Shown here: one piece after another, positions 12,418 to 24,427 of the stretch
Position numbering within the stretch: the stretch's first letter is position 1
Layout of the letters: each line of letters starts with the position of its first letter
NCBI RefSeq assembly: GCF_033473495.1
Contig: NC_088937.1
Location: 496,001-560,000, forward strand
DNA length: 64,000 nucleotides
Reading direction: 5' to 3'
DNA from: Cercospora beticola
Taxonomy: Eukaryota > Ascomycota > Dothideomycetes > Mycosphaerellales > Mycosphaerellaceae
Program-made: the position numbers and the translations under genes
The notes under the pieces: generated by a model
The model's database searches: none
Seen by the model: only the letters and a program-made list of their open reading frames with translations
Told to the model about the DNA's origin: nothing

Positions 12418-13723
12418 ATGTCACAAGAACCTGGCCACAGCGAGCATGCAGCAGAAGTGGAAGATGAATCGTTCGACCCGCTCGATGATCCCGAAGAACG
12501 ACGTGTGCTCTATGCCGCTCTAGACTCCTTCAGGTGTGTCCAGTAGGTGTCATCTCGTCTGGAGTCTATTCCTCACATCTTGCCTCCGGAGCAGGCAATA
12601 TCGCAAAGCAGCACACTTCAACATCACGCATCTCCGGCGGCAGTCATTCTATTCGTTGCCAGCTCCGCAAATTGATCTTCTGTCGTCACCTCCATTCGAC
12701 CTTATCAAGACCTTCCAAGCTGTGGATGCAGCCATAGACTCCAACGCCAACATCGCAGAAGGCATTCTTGAGCTAGGGCCTGTAGCTTTTGGGCTTGACG
12801 GTGCAGAAGACTCATGGCATGGCACGGCGAAGCCTAATGATCTCGATAAAGCAAGGTCTACGATTCGACAGCTGTACAGAGACTGGTCCTATGAAGGTAC
12901 GCCAGAGCGGAATGCTGCGTTCTCGCCATTGCTAGATGCGCTTTCACGCCATCTGCCAGCTAGCCCAGCTCAGCGTCACCACAATCGTGTCCTCGTACCA
13001 GGAGCGGGTCTCGGCAGACTCGTCTTCGATACTTGTGCGGCAGGCTACACAGTTGAAGGCAATGAGATTTCCTATCACCAACTTCTGGCATCCAACTACA
13101 TCTTGAACTGCGTTCAACAAGCTGGCAAACACAAACTCTTTCCTTGGGCACTAGGCTTCAGCAACCACCTCACGCGAACCTCCCAATTGCAATCTGTGGC
13201 AGTACCGGATATCAGCCCTCCGGCCACACTAGAAGAGGCACAAGCCGAGACAAAATCAGAAGTGCACTACAGTGAGCGAATGTCAATGACTTCAGGCGAC
13301 TTCTGCGTCCTCTACAAGAAGCCCGAATACCAAGGAGTCTTCGACGCAGTGACGACCTGCTTCTTTATCGACACTGCACCGAATGTCATCAGCTATATCG
13401 AGACCATCAAGAACTGTTTGAGGACAGGTGGCTTCTGGGTTAATCTGGGGCCTCTGCTGTGGCACTTTGAGTCTGCACCTACTCCCGCTGAGCGGGACAA
13501 GCAAAGAGGTAGGACTGTGAGCGGAGCGGGAAGTGGTGATGATGGCATTGGAGAGCCAGGCTCGTTTGAGCTGTCGAATGATGAAGTAGTCGCTCTAGTG
13601 AAGCATTATGGATTCGAGATGGTCGAGCAGAAACAGGCGAGTCCAACCGGATATATTCAGGATCCGGCGAGTATGCTCCAAAACGTATATCGGCCAGTGT
13701 TCTGGGTTGCGAGGAAGGTATGA
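12418..13723 (+). CDS. Carnosine N-methyltransferase-like (N2227 family) SAM methyltransferase
   Basis: Exons 12418-12533 and 12595-13723 encode 414 residues. The 61-nt intron (GTGTGT...GAGCAG) joins ALDSF to RQYRKAAHFN, the start of the N2227 domain. Members methylate the histidine ring of small dipeptides such as carnosine or anserine. The fungal substrate is uncertain. Visible motifs are RDWSYEGTPER (about 134-144), the SAM loop VPGAGLGRL (about 173-181), the acidic GNEISYHQL that binds the ribose, FFIDTAPN and WVNLGPLLWHF. A Ser/Gly-rich insertion lies at about residues 345-360. The length is close to the yeast and human enzymes (about 400). Confidence 0.88.
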
Positions 13724-14343
13724 GGAGACGGCCTACCGGACGGATCTGGCAGTGAGTTGTCGTGCCTCTCTTGCCAGGGCCTCACAGAGGCGATATATCA
13801 GTATCAAATGGAATAACATTCTTCGGCAAGTGCTTGCTTGGCTTTCTTGTGAAGACTCAGCGGAGGAAGCACGGCTCTAGTCTCACAATTCGCGTTCATC
13901 GCCTGATCACAGTACCGTTTAGCGATACCCCTGGGAGCATGAAGTTTTGGACAAGGGCATCTTTTCAGCTCGTTGTCGTTTCCAGCACGGCCCTTCACAG
14001 ACTCATGTGCGTCCATGGGTCTGTTGCAATTACCAATAGCAGCTCCTAGCCGAGCTTCACGAGGCAGTGCCGGCCGTAAGCAATGCCGTGGTTGTCTGGT
14101 GAAAGGTGAGAACATGCCTCCGAAGAAGCGACGACCGGACTGGGCCGAAAAAAAGTCAACCTCGGCACATGAAGATGCCGTCAGCAGGAACGCGATTGCT
14201 CTCATGTGTCCGGTACGTGCATGCTAGGAATCACGAACGCGACGACTATCTCCAACCAATTTCTTCAACTCCTGCCCATGTCTTGATTGCTCTCCATTTC
14301 CCTTATTGTTCTACACAGTCCTCCATTTTCCTTATCGCCCAGC
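13724..14343. other. Intergenic, 620 bp
   Basis: 3' flank of the N-methyltransferase and promoter of the thioesterase. The last 60 bp before the next start are pyrimidine-rich, as in many fungal leaders. No gene seen. Confidence 0.5.
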
Positions 14344-15535
14344 ATGTCACGACCTAAAGCGACCTTGATCAAACCTCCTCCACCATCCGACGACAAAGCG
14401 CCGATCGAAGACGTACTCGAACTCACACATCTCAATGATATTGACCCGAATCTATTCACAAATACACGGCCTCTATGGCATCCTCCCGGAGCCCGAGGAA
14501 TCTACGGCGGAGCCGTGATCGCCCAATGCCTCGCCGCAGCACAAAAGACCGTCCCAGAGAACTTCCTCGTGCATAGTATGCACTGCTATTTCGTCTTGAA
14601 CGGCAACTCGGAGATCCCCATCATCTACCACGTTGAACATGTCCGCGAAGGCCGAAGCTTTGCGACCCGAACAGTGCAAGCGAGACAACGCGGACAGCCT
14701 ATCTTCACCACCACACTCTCCTTCATGCGCGAAGGGTCAGGGGGCAAGCAAACTGTACAGCACCAAGCCGATATGCCCAAGATCGCAGACCCGGCGGACG
14801 TCGAGCCCGTAGATATGTTCCGCGGCGCGAAAAGCCCATTTGTCACGCAGCGAGTCGATATTCTGAACAACGATAGCACGAAACCTCACGAAAAGCGCAC
14901 GAGACAATGGATCAAATGCCGAGGGAAGATCAGCGAAGAAGGTGGCACACAGGCGCATTTGAGCGCTTTGGCGTATATGAGTGATTCGTACTTCATCGGA
15001 ACCGTTGCGCGGACACATCGTCTATGGAGATATGGGAACTTGACAAAGACGAACGAGCAAGCCAAGAGCGATGATCCCAAGGATCAGAAAGCAGCGCTCG
15101 TTACGGTAGATGTGCTACAGAAATTGAAGAGCATGGATCTGGAGACTTTGCGCAAGTTGGAGGGCATGGACGACGACATGATCAACCAGCTGCAGTCGTT
15201 GGAGATCAAGGATGGGCAGATCGTAGGCCTGAAGGAAAAGAGACCGGAGATTGGAATGATGGTCAGTCTGGATCATAGTATCTACTTCCACAATCCGGGC
15301 AAGTTCCGAGCCGATGACTGGTTGCTTGCTGAGGCTGAGACACCTTGGGCAGGCGATGGAAGAGGTTATGTGAATCAAAGGATCTTTGCGAGAGATGGCA
15401 CGTTGGTTGCGAGTTGTACGCAAGAGGTGAGTATTTCCAAGACTCTATGCATTGCTGTGGGGCCATCACTAATCTGACCGACTATAGGGCGTGGTGCGGT
15501 TGAAACAAGAGCCTAAGAGCGATTCCAAGTTGTGA
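14344..15535 (+). CDS. Peroxisomal acyl-CoA thioesterase II (TesB/ACOT8 family)
   Basis: Exons 14344-15426 and 15488-15535 encode 376 residues. The enzyme hydrolyses acyl-CoA to free acid and CoA, and in peroxisomes it trims beta-oxidation products. Two hotdog domains are visible. The N-terminal one carries GIYGGAVIAQCL and VHSMHCYF. The C-terminal one carries the active-site Asp in ALAYMSDS and the SLDHSIYFHNP motif. The 61-nt intron (GTGAGT...CTATAG) adds a last small exon ending in SKL, a clear type-1 peroxisomal signal that is lost if the intron is read through. An insertion of about 80 residues with repeated Leu/Glu helices (KLKSMDLETLRKLEG) separates the halves. The Met at 14344 is preferred over an upstream hydrophobic extension. 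Confidence 0.93.
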
Positions 15536-15946
15536 TTTGATACCCTTTGTGCTGAGCGACAGATTACAATATGTGGTGCATATAGAATTGGGCATAGATG
15601 TCCGATGTTGCGACTGTGTTGTAGCAATTTCAAACACCGGCATTAATATAGCCACCACATGGAAGCATTTCTGTTTTCCAGATGACCATCGGCGTTGTTG
15701 TGTCACGCCCGCCGATGATTTTCCCCGCGCCATCCTTGCCTGAGCCAATGTGCCTGGGCCCCTCTTTACAGTCATACCCCAAAATATTGTCGACTTAGCC
15801 CGTCGGTGCCCGTCTTCAGTCTCTTACTTCTCTGTCATATCCCATCCCTCTCTACTGAATCTCACTCTCACTTGTAGTGAAGTGTCCGACATATTACTCT
15901 TCCTCATACACTTCGCGACGGCTTGTGCTGAGCCGAGACCGCCAAA
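15536..15946. other. Intergenic, 411 bp, LEU4 promoter region
   Basis: Between the thioesterase stop and the first LEU4 exon. I found no perfect Leu3-type CCGGnnCCGG site by eye. The last 150 bp are C/T-rich. Confidence 0.45.
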
Positions 15947-18053
15947 ATGACCATGTATGCCGACGTCACTTTTGTACGACAAACACGGAAAAGATACTGA
16001 CATCGAACTCTAGGCTCAAGGACCCCAGCAAAGTACGAGGCGTAGGACGCATCGCAAGAATACCACTAACACCAGCCTAGAAATATCGCCGCTTCAAGCC
16101 ATTGAAGCTCGAGAACCGCCAATGGCCAGGGAAAGAGCTCGACAAAGTGCCTCGATGGCTCGCGACCGATCTCCGAGACGGCAACCAGTCCTTAGTCGAC
16201 CCCATGGACGCAGAGCAGAAGTGGAAATACTTTGAAATGCTCGTCAAACTCGGCTACAAGGAAATCGAAATCTCCTACCCATCCTCCGGCGCGACCGACT
16301 TCGATTTCACGAGGCGATTAGTCACAACTCCAGGCGTCGTGCCAGATGATGTGTGGTTGCAAGTTCTTTCACCTTGCAGGAAAGATTTGATCAAGAGGAC
16401 AGTGGAGAGCTTGAAGGGCGCGAAGAAAGCGATTCTACATCTCTATCTTGCGACGAGCCCTTGCTTTCAGAGGATTGTGTTTAATATGAACAATGAGCAG
16501 AGTAAGGCTTTGGCGGTGGAGTGCACAAAGTATGCGCGAAGCATCACGAAAGACGATCCGAACTCTGGAGTGGAAGAGTGGGCATATGAGTTCTCGCCTG
16601 AGACTTTCTCGGATTCTGATCCCGAATTCGTGATTGAGATTTGTGAGGCGGTCAAGGCTGCGTGGGAGCCAACGAAGGAGAACCCATTGATTTTCAACTT
16701 GCCAGCGACAGTGGAGATGAGCACACCGAATGTATACGCGGATCAGATTGAGTACTTCTGCACGCATATTTCGGAGCGAGAGAAGATTTGCGTTTCTTTA
16801 CATCCACACAATGATCGAGGATGCGCTGTGGCGGCCGCAGAGTTGGCACAGATGGCTGGCGCTGATCGAGTGGAGGGCACGCTTTTCGGCAATGGCGAGC
16901 GGACAGGAAATGTGGACTTGGTCACTTTGGGATTGAACCTCTACACACAAGGCATCCACCCTGGAATCGATTTCTCCGACATCAACAGCATCATCGATAT
17001 CGTGGAGAAGAGCAACAAGATCCCAGTACACCCGCGTGCACCATACGGAGGCTCTCTCGTGGTCTGCGCGTTCTCGGGATCGCATCAAGACGCAATCAAG
17101 AAGGGCTTCCACATCCGAGACAAAGAAGGAGCCGGTCACGAAGACCCATGGGTTGTGCCATATCTCCCACTCGACCCAGAAGATATTGGCCGAACATACG
17201 AAGCCGTCATCCGCGTCAACAGTCAATCAGGCAAAGGAGGAGTCGCCTGGATCATCAAGCGCACCCTCGAACTCGACCTTCCGCGAGGCCTCCAAGTCGC
17301 CTTCTCCAAGATCGTACAACGCGAAACCGATGCCTTGGGCCGCGAACTCCTCGCAAACGAAATCAGAGACCTCTTCGTGGACTCTTACCACCTCAACCGC
17401 AACCCCCGCTTCTCTCTCGTCGACTACGACATCACAACCGACCGATCGCAATCACCCGCCCCTCCTGCGGCCGCGAAGGAAGGCGAAAAGCCCAAATCCA
17501 CATCAAACAAGAACTTGCGAAGAAGATTCAAGGGTGTCATCGAAATCGACGGACAAGAACACGAAGTTATTGGTGTGGGCAATGGTGCTCTTTCCGCTCT
17601 CGCCAATGCTCTCAAGAACTTGGGTATCGATCTCGATATTTCAGAGTACTCGGAGCACGCTGTGCAGCGCAACACCGGGAAAGGCCGTGATACGCAAGCC
17701 GCGACGTACATAGAATGTACGAACGCGGGCGCGCATCAGAAGGTCTGGGGTGTGGGTATCCACGAGGATGTGGTGCAAAGTAGTTTGTTCGCTTTGTTGG
17801 GTGCGGCGAGTTCGGTGAGTCTCATTCTTTTTTTCCTTGTTGGCGAATGACCTTTTAACTGACAAGTTTTGTGTAGTTCTTGACCAGCAGACCTGGCACT
17901 CCCGTCCCGTTCCGACCTAAGAGGTCGAATACGCAGGATTGGAAGGATGCTGGCGCGAACGGAGGACCCGATCTCACACAACAGAAGACGAATGGCGCGC
18001 CCGAGAGTTCACCGGATGCTGGGCAGCAGAGTGTGCAGGTAAACGGGCACTGA
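15947..18053 (+). CDS. LEU4: 2-isopropylmalate synthase
   Basis: Four exons, 15947-15954, 16014-16032, 16081-17814 and 17877-18053, encode 645 residues. It condenses acetyl-CoA with 2-ketoisovalerate, the first committed step of leucine synthesis. The first exon is 8 nt and the second 19 nt. Together they rebuild the conserved start MTMLKDPSK-KYRRFKP. The DmpG-like barrel shows LRDGNQSLVDPMD (about 40), the metal ligands HPHNDRG (about 253) and GNGERTGN. The C-terminal LeuA dimer domain, which binds the feedback inhibitor leucine, begins near RFKGVIEIDG (about 485), after a proline/lysine linker. The final exon holds a polar tail. Introns are 59, 48 and 62 nt. No mitochondrial presequence is evident. 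Confidence 0.95.
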
Positions 18054-18678
18054 GATTTGCGGTAAATTATGGGACACAAAGTTGGATGAGCAGCTGAAGG
18101 TGGCAGTGCTACGTCTGTCGAGAGCAGCAGTATAACCCTCCGAGATAAAGGACTATACTGTGTGTGTCTGTATCTTGAAGGAGTACAGGTGTCTGTGCGA
18201 AGAATTTCCAAAGAGTTTGAATGACAAACACTGATGAATTGGCCCATCTTTCAATCGCTCTGTACTGTTTCTCTTTGTGTTGGTTCTCTACAATTTATGT
18301 TAAAACGTGATTTCTGGGTATCTCGTGATCATCTCTTATGATATCTGTCTGCATCTTCTCTCTCGTCTGTTTCACTGCAATGGCGGAAGCGGGTAGTTCA
18401 TGAGCACTTGTTGTTCTTAAGGTCTCCCGCTTCATCACCCGCGCTGTTGGCGGTAGCTGGATCCTTTCTCCGTCATGCGCCCGTCGAGGGCGTTGGAAGC
18501 TGAGGCTTTGGGCCTCGACGTCTCGAAATCTGCCCTGCAGTGAACGTCGTATCTGAATCCGCGGAGGCGATGCCATCTCTATGCGTGAGCAAGGCGACGA
18601 CGGGCCGGCACAATGCTGGCGAGACGGAACGCCTCTCGATCATGGATCGACTGTAGCTGCTGTAGCATTTGTCTTCTT
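18054..18678. other. Intergenic between convergent genes, 625 bp
   Basis: Shared 3' flank of LEU4 and the rhodopsin-domain gene. No gene seen. Confidence 0.5.
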
Positions 18679-20228
18679 TCAAACCCAGCCATGCGCAACT
18701 CTGCCATGGTCCTCCACAGCTGATGTGTGATCGAAGCCTGCGGGATGCGAAGATAACGGATAGGGAGGGAGGATCTGAGCGTACGAGGCCGCAACGCTTT
18801 GTGGCTGTTGATGTGTGACCTGTGGTAATGGAGCAGATATCTTGCGGACCAGTGGAGGTGCTCTTGACTCGCTCTTAAGCGGCTTTGACTTCACCTTCTC
18901 GCCCTTCTCACTCTTCGTCCGGAATATTGTGGGTGGAGGGCTCAATTGCTGCTGCGGGACAGCTGGTACAGGAGGTGTTGTCATCTCCCGGTGAGGAGTC
19001 TTGATTGACAGAGCCTTCTCAGCTCGTTTGGCCTTCTCCGACTTTTGCTTTGGACGCGGGCTATCAACAGATGAGGTACTCCAATGACTGAAGCGACTGA
19101 TGAATTTTGGGCTGCTTGACGCACGTGGCGTGTCGGAAGTCCCGTAGTACCCATCGATATAGGTCGAGTAGAAAGAGGACGCGATCATGCGTCGAGAAGT
19201 GGTGGCATGCGGCGGTGGCGATGCGATTGGTTCGAACCCGGGATCGTCTAGTCTGCGAAATAGCGGGCGTAGAGTGGCTATAGACGCTGCCGTAATGCCT
19301 AGTCCGCACTCCGCGATAGTGCAAATGCAAAGATTGACAGCCGTGACAAAGAGCTCCGGTCCGGGTTTGACATTTCCGATATATCGTATGCGGACCAAGG
19401 AAACGATGCTAGCACAGCTAGCCAGGAACAGGACAAGGCCAGTGCAAAGTTTTAGAACAAGCGTCATTGGTACCCTAATCAGTAGCAGGACCGGTAGGAT
19501 CACAAACATCCAATTTGTAACTCCGTTGACGATGCACCATTCGAGCTGTAGGATATAATTCGTACGTGGTGGCAGACACCTTCCTGGGTTGTCGCTGCTA
19601 AGATATCGTTCGGGGCCACCGCAACTGAACAACATCGAGGAGAACACAATGATTCCGTATATGGCGTTGCCGGTGACGATACCGATGACGATCCAGCGTT
19701 GCCAGGCACGGGTAAGCAGTCGGAGGAAGAAGAATGTAAGTGAGACCTTGAGCACAATCATGGTTGATATCTGGCTATCGTCAGCAACATGTTCTTTGAG
19801 GAGAGGAGGGAAGATGATCTACTGACGTAGAGGCCAAAACTTGAGATCACCATCTGCGAAAAGGTCAGCGTTGGCGGGATGGAAAGGTCAGCGTTCCTTC
19901 TTACGCTTATAGCGGCGGCCGGAAGTGTGGAGTGTTTTCCGCTAGCATCAAAGGCACCTCCATTCGTGGCCAACATCATCAAGATGACTGTCATACAGTA
20001 CCCGGTGAACAAAAGCTAGCCATCTCATCAGCACTGGCTTCTCTCATGCTAGACTGTACTCACAGTGGCGCCAAGCAGGAAAGCATCATCGCGACCGAGG
20101 TTCTTAGTCACGGTTATACGAGTCCAGGCTCGTAAAGAGAGTGAGATCCAGACGGCAGATAGAGATATAGCAACTGTTGTGAAAATGCCAATGCGCTGGC
20201 TGTCAATCCCGGCAGCACTCGAAGTCAT
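18679..20228 (-). CDS. SAT4/rhodopsin-domain seven-helix membrane protein
   Basis: Minus-strand exons 20064-20228, 19905-20015, 19827-19853 and 18679-19770 give 464 residues. Exon 3 is only 27 nt (nine residues) and joins FGLY to ISTMIVLKVSLTFFFLRLL. Introns are 48, 51 and 56 nt. Seven hydrophobic helices fill roughly residues 15-285, with the family landmarks LGRDDAFLLGA after helix 1, CGGPERYL in a loop, and C-I-AECGLGITAAS before the last helix region. This fold is common in filamentous fungi and related to Pth11-type receptors. No CFEM cysteine domain is present. The last 170 residues form a long Ser/Pro/Lys-rich cytosolic tail. Ligand and function are unknown. Confidence 0.85.
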
Positions 20229-21422
20229 CGTAATGAATTCGTGAAAGTGTCGATGTCGCTCTACCAGGAACGAGAGAGTGAGTTCTCAGGAGGAGTCGGG
20301 CGCTGAGCAGAGGTTTCGAAAGCAACCGTCGAACGTAGGAGATAGCGCGAGTGCTTTATTTGGCATGTCAGCAAAAGCACTGGAGTCAGCAGAAATCTCT
20401 AACACATTCATGTCTACAGCGGTTGAACTGTTCGCAATTCGGGCGTCGGATGAAAAGTCTAATGGCTGTATGAACCTCATCTGGGCCTCTCACCGGAAGG
20501 ATTCCAGGCACATGTCGTCTTCTTCCACATGTTCGGTTGAGCTCATGTCTGTCAAAACTGGCGAATGGCACCGGCGTCTTCTATATCCGGATGAGCCTGA
20601 TTCAAAACGAGGGTCTCTGCGAGTCAAGCGTGGTTGTTTCCACGACGTTTCCCCGCGAGGCGTTTGGAGGTGCAGTTTTATAGCAGCCATGTTTAAAACA
20701 GCCACAGTGCCAAGAGCGGCACATAGGGGGCCAACCACAAGTTGTCGCGCTCATCTGGCTCTCATGATGAAGTCTCGTCGTCCCGAGGGTCCTTCGGAAG
20801 GGTGCAGACAGTCATGCAATCCCTGGTATGTGAGTGGTTCTAGGCAAACTGATTGAGCCGCGTGAGACGCTTCTTCAGACCGGTCGAAGTCCGGAGATGT
20901 TCGTCACGAGCGAGCTGCGACGTTTCGAGACACTTGCTGCTTGTGACGAGCCTCGAGGCCATAATGAGGTTCGGCCGTTGGTATGGATGTGGACATGACA
21001 GTCACGTCGTTCCCCCTGCAGCTGTGTGTTTGAAGTGAGGCGCCGCCACTCAGTGATGGCGGGAGTTGTCGTTCTGGCCATCCGCATCCGGAAGTTGCGC
21101 CTCTGCTTCATCCGAGGCGGGCTCGCTCTCCGCGTGCGCTGATGCGCATTAGACTGATGCAAGGTGGATCTGCTCTGAGTCGAGTCGAGGCATTTGCGCC
21201 TTAATATAGTCCAGATGGCTTCGCGTTTGGCGTTGTAACATGTCAGGGCCACGGAAGTTTGAGTCGTGAAGTCGGCAAAAGAGAAGAACCGGTTCGCTGG
21301 CTGTCGCGCTTCCGAGTCTTGGCACAAACAAACGCGACTTCGCGGCAGGAACACTTGCTCGTGCAGATTGAAACACAATCTGCATCTGCGAGCAAACTGT
21401 TCAATGGCGATCATATGCAAAT
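20229..21422. other. Intergenic, 1.2 kb, divergent promoters
   Basis: Separates the minus-strand rhodopsin-domain gene from APC10. Open frames exist on both strands (20278-20856 plus, 20875-21552 minus), but neither shows a domain or convincing amino-acid make-up. Confidence 0.5.
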
Positions 21423-22532
21423 ATGCCGCCTTCGACTCGCCGTCCACGACATGCGAACCCATACGCAAGAACGCGCATGAACGATGACCGGCATCCAGCA
21501 CGAACACCGCAATACGTTTCTGACGATGATGACCAAGAGCTAAACGCATCACACATCCACGAGGATCTCAACGCCGAATCTGGTGCCGAACAAGACGTCG
21601 CAGAAGGAAATGAAGAACTTCCCGGTATGAACCAATGTTCACCACCAATTTCCTCCCATCAAGAACACCAATCTAACTAACACCGCCACCCAGACTCCAA
21701 CCCCGAGGACGAAAACCTAGAAGAAGCCAGCCTCCCCTCCGAAGAAGAAGAAGAAGACGCCCCCTTCCCAGGCGAAGACGAAGAAGACGAAGACGAAGAA
21801 GACCTAGACCTCGACCTCCCCACCGACGAACCCTTCCCTCCCCCCGGCCTGAAAGAAATCTCCTCCCTCGCAAGCTGGACCGTCAGTACCGCCAAACCCG
21901 GCAACGGCGTCCTCGCCCTCCGCCACCCCTCCACAACCCAATTCTGGCAATCCGATGGTCCCCAACCCCACACCTTAAACATCCACTTCTTCAAACTCGT
22001 CTCAATCCTCCGCATCCGAATCTTTCTCGACTTCTTATCCGATGAATCCTACACTCCCACGAAAATTCAATTCCTTGCTGGAATGGGAATTCATGATTTG
22101 ATTGACTTTGCGGAAATGAGTTTCGAGCAGCCTACGGGGTGGATTGATGTGGATTTTGGGAATGTGGGGGGAGGAAGTAACACCGACTCATCATCTGCGA
22201 ATGATTTTCGTGATGAAGAGGATTGGGATGATGAGAATGATCCGAGTCATAGGAATTACTGGAGTAAACGACCCGTCTTACGCGCGTTTTTGGTGCAAGT
22301 TCGGATCCTGGAGAATCATCAAAATGGCAAAGATACGCATTTGCGGGCTGTGCAGATTTTTGCGAGGGATGATGAGAGTGCCAAAAAGGAAATGGGCGGT
22401 GGAGGGAAAACGGTGCCTGTTGTGAAGAAGAATGGGAAGGGCAATGCGGTGCAGCTTCCGAGCCGGGCACTGAAGAAAGAGGCAAATAGCATCAAGCTGG
22501 CAGACTGGATGATGAATCCTGATATTCGATGA
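21423..22532 (+). CDS. DOC1: Anaphase-promoting complex subunit 10 (Doc1)
   Basis: Exons 21423-21624 and 21694-22532 encode 346 residues. APC10 helps the cyclosome ubiquitin ligase hold its D-box substrates. After a very acidic N-terminus (long Glu/Asp runs, about residues 67-110) comes the DOC jelly-roll: LKEISSLASWTVSTAKPGNGV, then the LRHPSTTQFWQSDGPQPH loop and the FLDFLSDESYTPTKI segment. The protein ends in Ile-Arg, the known IR tail that docks on the TPR subunit Cdc27/APC3. An Asp/Glu/Ser insertion (about 218-245) extends the domain. The 69-nt intron runs from GTATGA to CACCCAG. It is longer than yeast Doc1 (about 250-280) because of the acidic leader. Confidence 0.92.
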
Positions 22533-22772
22533 AGTGCAGGAGCCGGAATGTTCGGGTCCGGTGGAAGGAATGGATATTGGGGGCCAGCATCAAAGCTAGA
22601 AAAATCGTCCCAGGCCGCGACAAAGCAATGGACCGAGGATGCAGAGCATGAACGTAAAACATTTCTCGTTTCTCATGACCTTAGGAAGAAACTACCAACC
22701 GACCCTCTGTTGTCTATCCTGGAAGACTGGTTCTCATATATCCTACCGGACCCATATCACCACGTTCCTCGC

Positions 22773-24427
22773 TCAGCACACTGGATGCGACTTGCCGTGC
22801 TTGCCCTTCAAAGAATGCTTCTCATCAGCAAAGTGGTCGTTGGTCTTCTTCTTCCACACGTTGACCGCATTGCGAGCTCTCTGCTGGCTTTGGTGCTCTG
22901 CCAGTTGCTTCTCGTCCATCTTTTTCAGCTCATTGAAGGCCATCTGGATGTCGGAGATCAATGCGTCACATCTGCTTCGAGAGAAGTCCTCGCGGACCAC
23001 GACACGCATCATCTTGACGTTGTTCGCGTTCGGTGCCATGGTATATGCAGGCACAACCCATCCTCGCTGGCGGAGCTGGTGGGCGATTGCGAACTCGTCG
23101 AATTTATGGCCATGGTCCGGATCGAGACGGAAGGCCACGAGTGGAAGACCTTCACCTTTCGTCTTGGACATGAGGAGGAAGCCCATCTTCTGTACTGCAG
23201 CAGCAAGGTAGTCGGCGGTCCTCGTCAAATTGAACATGATGCTGCGGTAGCCTTTCTTGCCGAGGCGGATGAGCTGGTAGTATTGCCCGATGACCTGACT
23301 AGCGCCTCGGGAGAAATTGAGCGTGAAGGAAGCCTGGTCGGCACCCAAGTAGTTGATGTTGAAGATCAGTTCTGACACGATTAGCGATCTTTCCTTGGAC
23401 AGCTGCAACGTCGAAAGACATACCTTTTGGCAAGAACTCCGGATCCCGCCAAACGACCCAACCCACACCAGGGTACACGAGACCGTACTTGTGGCCCGAG
23501 ACGTTGATTGACACCACCTTCTCCAGCCTGAAGTCCCAGACCAGATCAGGCTTGACAAAAGGTGCCACGAAGCCTCCAGATGCTGCATCAACGTGGATAG
23601 GACAGTCAATGCCTCGCTCAACGAGCAAATCATTGATAGCCTTCACATCTTCATACTCGCCGGTGTATGTTGTGCCAATAATAGCACAGATACCAATCGT
23701 ATTCTCGTCCACCAGGTTCACCGCCTCTTCTGGATCAATTACATATCTTTCCTCGGTGCAATTGACGTATTTCTCTTCGACGTCGAAATATCGCGCGGCC
23801 TTCTCCCAACAAACCTGAACAGCAGAGTTCATAACAATGTTGGGTCTGGAGTAATCTTTGCCCTCCGCTTTCCGCTTATTCTGCCACCTCTTCTTCATAG
23901 CCAACGTGCCAAGCATGATGGCCTCAGAGGAGCCAATGGTAGAAGTGCCCATGGCATTCGTCGATTCGTCGTGGACAGGAATGTTGAAGAGTCTGGCAAT
24001 CATGGAGACACATCGGTTCTGGATGTCGGCGCTGACAGGATATTCCTCGTAGTCAATGAAGTTCTTCGAAAACGCATCCACCATGAGTTTCTCGGCTTCA
24101 TCTTCCATGTAGGTCGTTACGAAAGAGGCCAAGTTGAGTGTAGGGTTGCCGTCCAAGGTGAGGTCGTCTCTGCAGCAGTGTCAGTTCACAGACCAATTCA
24201 AGTAGGTGGAAATATTCATACTTGATCATGCGGTAAGCAATCTCCCTCGGCATCTCGTCGTCAGGCATCTCATGCTTGGGCAGATCCGTAGCAGCGAATC
24301 TGGAGCCATATACACTGGAAGTGAACTCATCCTCGCCTGGAACCTTATCAAACGAGAGATCTTCCAGGCCAGGTATCACTTTGTTGTCCAGATCCGCATT
24401 GGTGGCTACTCTGCCCAAGTGCACCAT
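22773..24427 (-). CDS. GAD1: Glutamate decarboxylase
   Basis: Minus-strand exons 24222-24427, 23424-24169 and 22773-23371 give 516 residues. Two 52-nt introns restore [11 protein letters not shown] and [13 protein letters not shown]. The PLP enzyme turns glutamate into GABA and CO2 in the cytosol, feeding the GABA shunt and buffering acid. Landmarks are [14 protein letters not shown] near the start, [28 protein letters not shown], the cofactor-stacking [13 protein letters not shown] and the PLP lysine in [13 protein letters not shown] (about 295). The C-terminus has a basic stretch ([20 protein letters not shown]). Calmodulin binding there is possible but unproven. APC10 converges on it with 240 bp between the stops. 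Confidence 0.95.

Noticed and set aside
12536..12594. N-terminal extension of the carnosine N-methyltransferase frame
   Set aside because: This is intron sequence. The spliced 5' exon at 12418-12533 gives the family-like ALDSF-RQYRKA.
19220..19250. tRNA B-box-like GGTTCGAACCC
   Set aside because: It lies inside the coding exon of the rhodopsin-domain gene and no matching A box or cloverleaf arms are seen. A similar box at about 48030 is inside ELG1.
20278..21552. Open frames between the rhodopsin-domain gene and APC10
   Set aside because: Both strands open, no family match by eye, and the interval is needed as a divergent promoter.
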